A stretch of DNA of 8,273 nucleotides, from the NCBI GenBank assembly GCA_005788145.1, contig SXYY01000053.1:1-8273 (forward strand). The letters are read 5' to 3'. This DNA comes from Bacteroidota bacterium. GTDB taxonomy: Bacteria > Bacteroidota > Bacteroidia > NS11-12g > UBA955. Each line of letters begins with the position of its first letter. Position 1 is the first letter of the stretch. The position numbers and the translations under genes are program-made. The notes beneath the pieces were generated by a model. That model searched no databases. It saw nothing but the letters and a program-made list of their open reading frames with translations, and was not told the origin of the DNA. Of this stretch, positions 1-6,409 are shown one piece after another.

Positions 1-515
1 GGCATCACGCCCAACTGATACCACATGCTGGCAGATTGCATCTGAAATCGAGCCCCATCCAAACGCTTTTCAATGGCAAACAAGGCACCTGCGTATTGTG
101 AACGAAACTCGTAGTGCACTTCCATCAAACCCGCCTGTACCAAATTCGGGTAAACACCCACATCGGGGTGAATGACATACTTGAACATCTCCCCTTCCTT
201 CACCCGGGTAAATCCGGTATTCACAACACTCAATCCAAAGACAAAATTGGTAAACCCATTGACTTTTCTTGAGTAGGCCAAATTCAAATTCATCGTTTGC
301 AATGCACGATCAGCTTGGGAAAATGAATCGCGGAGTTGATCCTCGGTGTAACCACCGCGCAAATCTGGCTGGTAGGCTGTAATCCAACCACTAGACCATG
401 CCGGCGTGGCGGATATGGTAAATACATTGCCCCATTTTTTCTCGCTTACTTGGGCATCGGCAGTGCCCATGCACCCCATCGCAACCAACAACAAAAACTG
501 TTTTATCTGTTTCAT
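1..515 (-). CDS. Secreted, probable outer-membrane beta-barrel-like protein (3' end outside window)
   Basis: The first 171 residues are visible; the gene runs off the left edge, so the C-terminus is missing. The ATG at 515-513 overlaps the TGA stop (514-512) of the upstream MATE gene as ATGA, which fixes this start and suggests translational coupling. The N-terminus is a signal peptide: Lys residues, a hydrophobic stretch (FLLLVAMG) and a likely signal peptidase I site ADA|Q after residue 21. Cys15 lies in the hydrophobic stretch but the lipobox context is poor. The mature part alternates polar and aromatic residues in short strands (for example TMNLNLAYSRKVNGF and LMEVHYEFRSQYAGALFAI), as in small Bacteroidota outer-membrane barrels. 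That localisation is inferred from the pattern, and I recognise no named family. Pairing with an exporter could mean a shared envelope role, but simple co-transcription would look the same. Confidence 0.75.
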   Translation of the reverse strand, partial: MKQIKQFLLLVAMGCMGTADAQVSEKKWGNVFTISATPAWSSGWITAYQPDLRGGYTEDQLRDSFSQADRALQTMNLNLAYSRKVNGFTNFVFGLSVVNTGFTRVKEGEMFKYVIHPDVGVYPNLVQAGLMEVHYEFRSQYAGALFAIEKRLDGARFQMQSASMWYQLGVM

Positions 516-1882
516 GAAACGCTAGATTCTTCTTCAAAATTGAGCACTTTCAGGTGGGTATAGAATCGCCAAACCCCCAAGCCCGCCGCCACAAACAACC
601 CTACCGTAAACCCAATCCAAATGCCATATACCTGCCAATTCTGCCAAACCCCCAATGCATAGCTCAATGGCAATGAAATCACCCAGTAGGAGATGATACT
701 CAAACCGGAAGACCAATTCACATCCTTAATGCCGCGCAACATGTTCATCGCACCGGCCTGGATACCATCCGCCAATTGGAAAACCGCAGCCAAAATAAAC
801 AAAGGCAATATGGTAGGCATTACATCCTCCTTTACATCATACAGCGAAGCAATGGCTTGGTTGCCAAATACAAAAGCCAGTGCATTTACCACTTCAAAAA
901 CACCAATTACCAACAACACAGCGTGTGCTGCGTGCCTAATTTGTTGCCGATTTTTCTCTCCGTAATAATTTCCAACAATGATCGCCCCCGCCATCGCAAT
1001 GCCACTCACCACCATGTACGTCACCGACGCCACATTCAAAGCAACCGCGTGCGCAGCCAATTGCTGGGAGCCATACCATCCCACCATGACACCCGATAGC
1101 CCAAAGCAAGCCCACTCTGCAAAGGTTTGCAAAGCCACAGGCAAGCCCAGCTTCCAAATGTGCGGCATCTCCTCCTTGATTTTATCCCATTTTGGCATCG
1201 CAGATGGCACATACTTTCGCATGAATGCAGAATATCGCACATACCACAAACCCACCAAGGCCATGACAATGCGCGCCACCAAAGTTGCATAACCCGCGCC
1301 TTCCAAACCCATTGGCTCAAAGCCCCAATGTCCGTATATGAACATCCAACACAACAGCACATTCAATCCCAGCCCGCCCAATGTAATTAACATCGCAATT
1401 TTGGTATGACCCAAACCGTCTGTAAACTGCCTTGTGACAACGTTGATCAACAGTGGCAAAATGCTCCAACTCAAAATTTTCAGCAGCCCCGGCGCCATAC
1501 GAGTGACCGCCGCATCCTGCCCCAACCAATGAAAATTATAAACGAATACCTGTAGCACGAGGTATTGAAACACAAATAAAATACCCGCCACAGCCAACCC
1601 AGCGCGGTAAGTAATGAATCCGTCGGCCGCACGCTTTTGTCCCACCTTGATGCTTACCAACGTACTAATCGAAAACAAAACCCCAAAGGTGAGACCGCTC
1701 ACCATGAAAAAAAGATTGTTTGCTTGATTTGCACTCGCCAAAACTTCGGATCCGAGCGGACCCACCATCAATGTATCGGCAACACCCATCAAAATAATCC
1801 CCAACTGACCCAAAATGATGGGATAAGCCAACTTCAGGGTTTCAGCAATTTGAACTTTATAGACGGAAAAGGGATTTTGCAT
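512..1882 (-). CDS. MATE family multidrug/toxin efflux transporter (NorM-like)
   Basis: This is a 456-residue inner-membrane protein with about twelve hydrophobic segments, the normal MATE length. Family features can be read in both halves: the opening AYPIILGQLGIILMGVADTL (about residues 19-38), a RQFTDGLGHTKIAM segment (about 151-164), the second-half counterpart around GWYGSQQLAAHAVALN (about 269-284), and the conserved ADGIQ...LRGIKD region (about 371-387). MATE proteins export cationic or other organic compounds in exchange for Na+ or H+; the substrate here cannot be told. I chose the ATG at 1882. The longer reading frame would begin with a TTG at 1897 that lies inside the -7 promoter element, so it cannot be the natural start. 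The stop overlaps the next gene's ATG (ATGA, 515-512), making a two-gene operon. Its promoter is divergent from the pseudouridine synthase. Confidence 0.95.
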   Translation of the reverse strand: MQNPFSVYKVQIAETLKLAYPIILGQLGIILMGVADTLMVGPLGSEVLASANQANNLFFMVSGLTFGVLFSISTLVSIKVGQKRAADGFITYRAGLAVAGILFVFQYLVLQVFVYNFHWLGQDAAVTRMAPGLLKILSWSILPLLINVVTRQFTDGLGHTKIAMLITLGGLGLNVLLCWMFIYGHWGFEPMGLEGAGYATLVARIVMALVGLWYVRYSAFMRKYVPSAMPKWDKIKEEMPHIWKLGLPVALQTFAEWACFGLSGVMVGWYGSQQLAAHAVALNVASVTYMVVSGIAMAGAIIVGNYYGEKNRQQIRHAAHAVLLVIGVFEVVNALAFVFGNQAIASLYDVKEDVMPTILPLFILAAVFQLADGIQAGAMNMLRGIKDVNWSSGLSIISYWVISLPLSYALGVWQNWQVYGIWIGFTVGLFVAAGLGVWRFYTHLKVLNFEEESSVS

Positions 1883-1894
1883 GGACGAAAGATG

Positions 1895-1902
1895 CAAAAA
1901 TA
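1895..1902 (-). promoter_or_regulatory. Bacteroidota-type -7 promoter element for the MATE operon
   Basis: On the minus strand the bases read TATTTTTG followed by C, a full match to the Bacteroidota primary sigma -7 consensus TAnnTTTG. It ends 12 bases before the ATG at 1882, so the 5' leader would be only about ten bases or fewer. No good -33 TTTG is seen at the usual spacing; the nearest (minus-strand TTTG at 1920-1917) leaves a short 14-base spacer. The element covers the TTG that would otherwise extend the MATE frame, supporting the shorter start. Confidence 0.6.
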
Positions 1903-1946
1903 GGGCAAATGGAAACCAAAACGACGAGCGGGGCGGGGTTTCGTAT

Positions 1947-1954
1947 TAACTTTG
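1947..1954 (+). promoter_or_regulatory. Bacteroidota-type -7 promoter element for the pseudouridine synthase gene
   Basis: TAACTTTG followed by C matches TAnnTTTG exactly. Only four bases separate it from the GTG start at 1959, so the transcript probably begins at or within a few bases of the start codon (leaderless or nearly so). The TAA of this element is also the last in-frame stop upstream of the gene. No clear -33 element is visible. The opposing MATE -7 element lies 44 bases away, so both promoters share the 1903-1946 interval. Confidence 0.6.
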
Positions 1955-1958
1955 CGGT

Positions 1959-2633
1959 GTGGTAGACGTATTATGGGAAGACAATCACCTGTTGGTGATT
2001 AACAAACCTGCCGGATTGGCGGTTCAGGGCGATTTAACAGGCGATATTCACTTGTTGGATTTGGCTGAGCGATACATCGCTGAGAAGTACAAGAAACCCG
2101 GAAAAGCCTATGTTGGTCTCGTGCATCGACTTGATCGACCGGTTAGTGGCGTCGTGATCATGGCCAAAACATCAAAAGCTTTGACACGAATGAATGAGAT
2201 TTTTCGCGACAAAAAAAATACGAAAATCTACCATGCCATAACCACCAAAGCACTCCCAGGCGAAGAAGGCACCCTCACGCACCACTTGTTAAAAAACAGT
2301 GAAACCAAGCGTGCCCATGCTTACAATTCGCACAAGCCTGGCACCAAACCTGGCGTACTACATTACAAGCTACTCAAAAATTTTGCAGGTCGTTCACTCT
2401 ACGAAATCACACTAGAAACAGGCCGTTTTCACCAAATCCGTGCTCAGTTGTCCAAAATGGGCTGTCCCATTCTTGGCGATTTGAAATACGGCGCAACAGA
2501 GCCCCTGCCTGATCGTTCCATCGGTTTACACAGTAAAACACTGATCACACCGCATGTTGTTGCAGCCCAGCCCTCCATATCAGTAACTGCACCACACCCC
2601 AAAGGCACTTGGTGGTGGGATTTGTTCAAATAA
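1959..2633 (+). CDS. RluA-family RNA pseudouridine synthase
   Basis: This 224-residue cytoplasmic enzyme isomerises specific uridines in rRNA or tRNA to pseudouridine. Visible family motifs, in order, are: the N-terminal YEDNHLLVINKPAG-like strand (here WEDNHLLVINKPAGL, residues 6-20); the catalytic motif HRLDRPVSG with the nucleophile Asp59; the conserved Tyr91 in KIYHAI; TGRFHQIRAQL (154-164); GDLKYG (173-178); and LHSKTL (190-195). No S4 RNA-binding domain precedes the catalytic domain, so it resembles the short, single-domain RluA/TruC-like members. Which RNA site it modifies cannot be assigned. The start must be the GTG at 1959: an in-frame TAA lies at 1947-1949 and the WEDN strand begins almost at once. 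Its last 8 bases overlap the end of the converging alkyltransferase-like gene. Confidence 0.93.
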   Translation: MVDVLWEDNHLLVINKPAGLAVQGDLTGDIHLLDLAERYIAEKYKKPGKAYVGLVHRLDRPVSGVVIMAKTSKALTRMNEIFRDKKNTKIYHAITTKALPGEEGTLTHHLLKNSETKRAHAYNSHKPGTKPGVLHYKLLKNFAGRSLYEITLETGRFHQIRAQLSKMGCPILGDLKYGATEPLPDRSIGLHSKTLITPHVVAAQPSISVTAPHPKGTWWWDLFK

Positions 2634-2964
2634 ATTTCAACTCTTTTTCCGGATCCCAAAACACATTTGGAAAGTGTTGTATTTGGTCGTTTAGCACCTC
2701 TATCCCCTCTGCTTTGAGTCGATCTTCCATGTTACTGCTGTGCCCAAAATGCGCTTTACCACTCAGCAATCCCAATCGATTCACCACGCGATGGGCGGGT
2801 ACTGGCGGTTGAACATGATGCGACACATTCATCGCCCATCCCACCAATCTACTGCTGCGCGCAGCACCCAAATACTTGGCAATCGCACCATAAGTCGTGA
2901 CCCTGCCTACAGGCACCAATCGCACAACTTCGTAGACCTTTTCGTAAAAAGAATTGTCATTCAT
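2626..2964 (-). CDS. MGMT-family alkyltransferase-like protein (ATL), lacking the reactive cysteine
   Basis: This 112-residue protein is the DNA-binding domain of the O6-alkylguanine-DNA alkyltransferase family. It shows GRVTTYGAIAKYLG (residues 20-33; Tyr25 is at the nucleotide-flipping position), RSSRLVGWAMN (37-46) and the active-site segment PAHRVVNR (56-63). True alkyltransferases have PCHRV; here the Cys is Ala57, so the protein cannot accept the alkyl group. Family knowledge says such ATL proteins bind O6-alkylguanine and hand the lesion to UvrA-dependent nucleotide excision repair; that role is inferred here. The start is the ATG at 2964. An in-frame TTG at 2988 would add residues absent from the usual family N-terminus. 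The length is normal for a single-domain ATL. It converges on and overlaps the pseudouridine synthase gene by 8 bp and diverges from the thioredoxin-like gene. Confidence 0.9.
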   Translation of the reverse strand: MNDNSFYEKVYEVVRLVPVGRVTTYGAIAKYLGAARSSRLVGWAMNVSHHVQPPVPAHRVVNRLGLLSGKAHFGHSSNMEDRLKAEGIEVLNDQIQHFPNVFWDPEKELKFI

Positions 2965-3021
2965 GACCAAACAACAAAAGTGGAACAAAATTTGTCTATT
3001 TCGAACTCGATTGTTACAACT

Positions 3022-4839
3022 ATGAAAATGATTCTTACGCGCACTTTGTCAAAATACGGAATTACCTGCTTCGCCCTCATCCTCGTTTGCTGCGGCAGCA
3101 CGCAAAGCTTGAGTGCCCAAAAAGGGAAAAACAAAGGCAAAGACAAGGCACCCACGGTGATCAGTCCCACCGAAAAAGCCCCTGTAGAATCAGTGAATGC
3201 AAACAACAATGCTGCATTCCTTCCCGCAATCACGCCCGATCAAAACAATGTTACTGAAGAACAACTCAATCAACAGTTACAATCCAAATTAAAATTCACC
3301 CCCTACACCCGAACAGCTCCGGTAAAACCCAATGTGTTCGGCAATTATCCAAACATCAAAGGCGCACCCGCTTGGGACGGCCGTGAACCCGGAAACTACA
3401 ACATCCGCTTCCGTTTCAAAACCATCACCCCACTGAAAGCCACACCCAAAATCACCAACATTTACGCGGGCGACACGGTGTATCTAGCCGATCACAACAT
3501 TGGTGGAAAATACCTCCGCGATACCGCTGTCATCGACAAAAATGGCGTCGCCCAATTCGTGGGAACCAAGAAATTACAGCGAGGCATGTACCTGTTCGTG
3601 TTTCCAAAAAAGCGCGACTACTTCGAATTCATCATCGACGACGACCTCGATTTCCAAATTGATTTCGATACTGCTTGGAGCACCCGTGATTACTACAAGA
3701 GCATGTCGGTGAGCGGATCTGTTGAAAACGCCGCCTTCTTGGAGTACCAAAAAGGCAAAGTAGCCGTGATTGAGAAACTCATGGCCATCGACCAAGTCAT
3801 CGAGGCCGACTCGATGGCACCCCAATCCACCAAAGACTCACTCAATGCAATTCGCGACAACTACCTGAACGAAAAAGGCAACTACGATTCAGCCTATATC
3901 ATCAAAAACCCTGGTCATTTGCTTTCCAAATTCCTAGTGGCCATGATCAACGTGCCCTACCCAGAAGTTTTCCCTACACTCCCGAACGGCACCAAAGATA
4001 GCACCTGGCCATTGCGTTGGTACAAAAATCACTACCTTAATCACATGGATTTTGGTGACGACGGACTGCTCCGTATGCCAGTAAACATCGTAAAGCAGCG
4101 CCTGGATTTCTACTTCGACAAAATCATCGTGCCCGATGCCGATACCTGCATGATGGTGGCCGACAAATTGCTCAACCAATGCAAGAACACCATCGAAATG
4201 GAGAAATACCTCATTTGGTATTTGACCAACCGCTTTGAAAGTTCCAACATCATGGGCCTGGATCGCGCCTTCGTTCGCATGGCGATGAGCACCTACTGCC
4301 AAGGCAAGAGCTGGTGGGTTGACAGTGCAACCATCACAAAAATGTGTGAAAATGCCTTCCGCAGAGCCCATACACTCATTGGCGAAACTGCGCCAGAATT
4401 GGAACTCAAAGACATCAAAGGCAACTGGTTAAACACCCAAAAAATCCGCGGTCCATATGTTGTGATGATTTTCTGGGATCCTACCTGCGGACATTGCAAA
4501 GAGGTAATGCCCAAATTGGCCAAAATCTACGAAGCCAACAAAGACAAAGGATGGAAAGTCATCGCCCTGTCTAGTGGTGACAAAAAGAAAGAATTGGAAG
4601 AGTACTACAACACCCACCCAGAAACCCAAGCTTTCACCCACCTTATTCGAGGCGAAGTCCAAAGCCAAAAATACGCTGATGCACTCTACAGCTATTATGT
4701 TGTGGCCTCCCCCACCATTTACGTGTTGGATGCAGACCGCAAAATCGTGGCCAACCGCATCGATGTAGACAAAATGGTGGAATTCTTGAAACACCTCGAT
4801 GAGGAACGTGCCCAAAAGGCCGCCGCTGAGAAAAAGTAA
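3022..4839 (+). CDS. Secreted TlpA-like thioredoxin-fold protein with DUF4369/DUF5106-like N-terminal region
   Basis: This is a 605-residue envelope protein. A signal peptide occupies about residues 1-33 (hydrophobic GITCFALILVCCG, likely cleavage at LSA|Q). A lysine/glycine-rich linker (34-43) and a low-complexity Asn/Gln/Pro stretch to about 120 follow. Residues 125-220 form a beta-rich segment with the Bacteroidota DUF4369 look (AGDTVYLADHN, VIDKNGVAQFVG, YLFVFP). Residues 230-440 are mostly helical and DUF5106-like. From about 453 comes an AhpC-TSA/TlpA thioredoxin domain with WDPTCGHCKEVMP, redox pair Cys489/Cys492, and the cis-proline ASPTIYVLD at Pro564. It probably carries out thiol-disulfide exchange outside the cytoplasm; the partner is unknown. 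The ATG at 3022 puts a signal peptide at the N-terminus. The frame stays open upstream to 2740, but that part is antisense to the repair gene. An ATG at 3028 is equally possible. Confidence 0.9.
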   Translation: MKMILTRTLSKYGITCFALILVCCGSTQSLSAQKGKNKGKDKAPTVISPTEKAPVESVNANNNAAFLPAITPDQNNVTEEQLNQQLQSKLKFTPYTRTAPVKPNVFGNYPNIKGAPAWDGREPGNYNIRFRFKTITPLKATPKITNIYAGDTVYLADHNIGGKYLRDTAVIDKNGVAQFVGTKKLQRGMYLFVFPKKRDYFEFIIDDDLDFQIDFDTAWSTRDYYKSMSVSGSVENAAFLEYQKGKVAVIEKLMAIDQVIEADSMAPQSTKDSLNAIRDNYLNEKGNYDSAYIIKNPGHLLSKFLVAMINVPYPEVFPTLPNGTKDSTWPLRWYKNHYLNHMDFGDDGLLRMPVNIVKQRLDFYFDKIIVPDADTCMMVADKLLNQCKNTIEMEKYLIWYLTNRFESSNIMGLDRAFVRMAMSTYCQGKSWWVDSATITKMCENAFRRAHTLIGETAPELELKDIKGNWLNTQKIRGPYVVMIFWDPTCGHCKEVMPKLAKIYEANKDKGWKVIALSSGDKKKELEEYYNTHPETQAFTHLIRGEVQSQKYADALYSYYVVASPTIYVLDADRKIVANRIDVDKMVEFLKHLDEERAQKAAAEKK

Positions 4840-4879
4840 TCGCAACACGGAGTAATTCACCGCTTGACGCAGCATAGGG

Positions 4880-5554
4880 TCAAGGCAAATTCATGCCGTG
4901 CTTCTTCGCTTTGCGCCGAACATCCTCGTAGAATGTCCATGGAAACGCGGTAAAACCCAAGTAGTAAATAGGGCCAGAAAAGTTCCGTCCCCCAGGAAAC
5001 AGTGCGATGCGTGTACCCAAACCACCCCCCACGCCCAAGTAGCGAAGAAATCGCACCGAACCGTATGCCCCAAATTCTACGGGCATGAAAAACTGTTGCT
5101 TGTTGGCAATATTGTTGTTGGTGAGGTGATTAACCGTGCGAATACCGCCGCCCAACTGGGCAAACCCCGTGAGGGAAAATCTGTGGGTCTTATACAAACG
5201 GTATTCATAGGTACTACTCAAGTAGTTGAACTTGTATCTGATGGAATCGCCCGCAATGCCTTGATTGTAGGTCGTAAAATAATAGCCCGTATACGCGGAA
5301 ATCTTGCCCCAACTCAAGCCATACCGCAATCCAAAAACATTCACAGGATCCGCAGAGATGAATGAATTGCGCGAATCGAACCACATACTGTAGGAGGGCA
5401 CTGATGCCAAAGCCATGAGTATGCTGTCTTTTAGGTTCCAAGCAACTGTATCTGTGGGATTGGGATTACCCAAATCCTCATCATCCGTTTGGGCCATCGC
5501 AAAAACAGGCATCAAGCCCAACAACATGGTCAGTGTCCAAGTTTTTGCTTTCAC
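4880..5554 (-). CDS. Secreted outer-membrane beta-barrel-like protein, unrecognised family
   Basis: This 224-residue protein is not assignable to a named family. It begins with a signal peptide (Lys-rich start, hydrophobic LTMLLGLMPVFAM, likely cleavage AMA|Q after residue 21), followed by an acidic stretch (TDDEDLG). The rest is built of short amphipathic strands rich in Tyr, Phe and Gly (VFGLRYGLSWGKISAYTGYYF, FSLTGFAQLGGGIRTV, FGAYGSVRFLRYLGVGGGLG), as in small outer-membrane barrels. It lacks the usual terminal aromatic strand, ending instead in a charged tail (VRRKAKKHGMNLP). The start is the GTG at 5554: an in-frame stop lies six codons further upstream, and the signal peptide begins directly at this GTG. 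It is transcribed divergently from another barrel-like gene (92 bp between starts) and converges with the thioredoxin-like gene (40 bp between stops). Confidence 0.8.
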   Translation of the reverse strand: MKAKTWTLTMLLGLMPVFAMAQTDDEDLGNPNPTDTVAWNLKDSILMALASVPSYSMWFDSRNSFISADPVNVFGLRYGLSWGKISAYTGYYFTTYNQGIAGDSIRYKFNYLSSTYEYRLYKTHRFSLTGFAQLGGGIRTVNHLTNNNIANKQQFFMPVEFGAYGSVRFLRYLGVGGGLGTRIALFPGGRNFSGPIYYLGFTAFPWTFYEDVRRKAKKHGMNLP

Positions 5555-5558
5555 ACGA

Positions 5559-5566
5559 CAAATTTC
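5559..5566 (-). promoter_or_regulatory. Possible -7 promoter element before the GTG-started barrel-like gene
   Basis: The minus strand reads GAAATTTG, which differs from TAnnTTTG only at the first base. As with the pseudouridine synthase gene, exactly four bases follow before the GTG start codon at 5554, so a leaderless transcript is possible. No -33 TTTG lies at a standard spacing (the nearest TTG is about 25 bases upstream). Support rests on this single imperfect element and its position. Confidence 0.35.
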
Positions 5567-5646
5567 CGGCTTTCATGGCGATGCCTGTCCACAACTTTCT
5601 CCCCTGTCTTATCAATAATTCGCCACAAACCCAAGATATTCGAAGC

Positions 5647-6333
5647 ATGAAGTTGTTGATTTCGGCCGTATTCGCATTTTCCACCACTGCATTGGCAGCG
5701 CAAACCGAACCCCAAATCAAGCCCCAAGCAGGCAACTGGAGTACAGAAGCCACATTTTATGCGCAAACTGGAAACAATGCGTTGCGGTTTGGGTTGAATG
5801 ATATTAAAATCCGTAGATTCAGCTCAGACAGAATGGTGCAACGTCTTCGTTTATTGGCCACTCAAAACAACGAAACCACCGTCATCGTTGGGAGCATGGG
5901 CAACATGGAACGAAGCATCAAAGAAGGCAGTATTTTCATCGCTCCGGGCTTCGAAAAACACCTCGCTGGAACCCGTCGGTTATCGCCGTATTGGGGCACC
6001 GAATTGGTATTGGGAAAGTCATTTTACGAATACAATTTGACCAATTCCACCAATGGTCAAACATTCACCCAAGGAGGCACATTCAACACCACCACGAAAA
6101 AATCCGTTTCCGTGGGTGCAACCATGATTTTCGGTGCAGATTTCTATTTGGGAAAACAACTCTTCATCGGCGCAGAGGTGGGCTATGGTTTTCTTTATCA
6201 GAACTTTGGCAATAGCCATGTAACTGTGAAGAGCAACGGAAACATCACAGACCAGCGCTCCGTACCCATGGGAAAAAATCAAGGCCTCACGTTGTTTGCC
6301 AATCCGGGAATTCGTGTAGGAATTGCCATATAA
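5647..6333 (+). CDS. Secreted outer-membrane beta-barrel-like protein, unrecognised family
   Basis: This 228-residue protein starts at the ATG at 5647 with a signal peptide (MKLLISAVFAFSTTALAA, probable cleavage after ALA or LAA near residue 18). The mature chain shows strand-and-turn alternation typical of a small Bacteroidota outer-membrane barrel: WSTEATFYAQTG, NALRFGLNDIKIRRF, WGTELVLGKSFYEYNL, VSVGATMIFGADFYLGKQLFIGAEVGYGFLYQ, ending in a hydrophobic strand LTLFANPGIRVGIAI. No catalytic motif or repeat is seen and I do not recognise a family. The frame is open upstream to 5533, but that extension would bury the signal peptide, so I reject it. It lies divergent from another barrel-like gene of nearly equal length; the two do not look like recent duplicates by eye. 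A 76-bp gap follows before the desaturase, in the same direction. Confidence 0.8.
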   Translation: MKLLISAVFAFSTTALAAQTEPQIKPQAGNWSTEATFYAQTGNNALRFGLNDIKIRRFSSDRMVQRLRLLATQNNETTVIVGSMGNMERSIKEGSIFIAPGFEKHLAGTRRLSPYWGTELVLGKSFYEYNLTNSTNGQTFTQGGTFNTTTKKSVSVGATMIFGADFYLGKQLFIGAEVGYGFLYQNFGNSHVTVKSNGNITDQRSVPMGKNQGLTLFANPGIRVGIAI

Positions 6334-6409
6334 AACGTGTTATTTTTACACTAATTCAGACAAAATTACGCTTTTCTCAACTTTTATGAACTTTCTTTGT
6401 TAAAGCATT

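Noticed and set aside
1883..1897. TTG start giving five extra residues to the MATE protein
   Set aside because: The TTG lies inside the -7 promoter element, and the ATG at 1882 directly precedes the normal MATE N-terminus.
2212..2221. Run of eight A in the pseudouridine synthase gene as a programmed frameshift site
   Set aside because: The zero frame continues through the run into conserved family motifs to a normal C-terminus. There is no sign of an alternative product.
2740..3021. Upstream extension of the thioredoxin-like gene by 94 codons in an open frame
   Set aside because: This stretch is antisense to the clearly coding alkyltransferase-like gene, has no protein-like composition, and would place a good signal peptide in the middle of the protein.
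2965..3021. Divergent promoters between the repair gene and the thioredoxin-like gene
   Set aside because: The 57-bp gap must contain or adjoin both promoters, but I find no convincing -33/-7 pair on either strand. A TTTG at 2991-2994 has no matching -7 at the right distance.
4863..4884. Hairpin CTTGAC/GTCAAG between the convergent gene ends
   Set aside because: It has only six base pairs with a ten-base loop and no T-run on either strand, and its right arm includes the stop of the minus-strand gene. It is too weak to call a terminator.
5533..5646. Upstream extension of the plus-strand barrel-like protein
   Set aside because: It would bury a clear signal peptide that starts at the ATG at 5647, and it overlaps the start of the divergent gene.
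6341..6348. TATTTTTA as a -7 element for the desaturase gene
   Set aside because: The final G of the consensus is missing and the nearest TTG at 6323-6325 gives a spacer of only 15 bases. Other candidates near 6392-6399 lack the TA. No desaturase promoter can be chosen with confidence.
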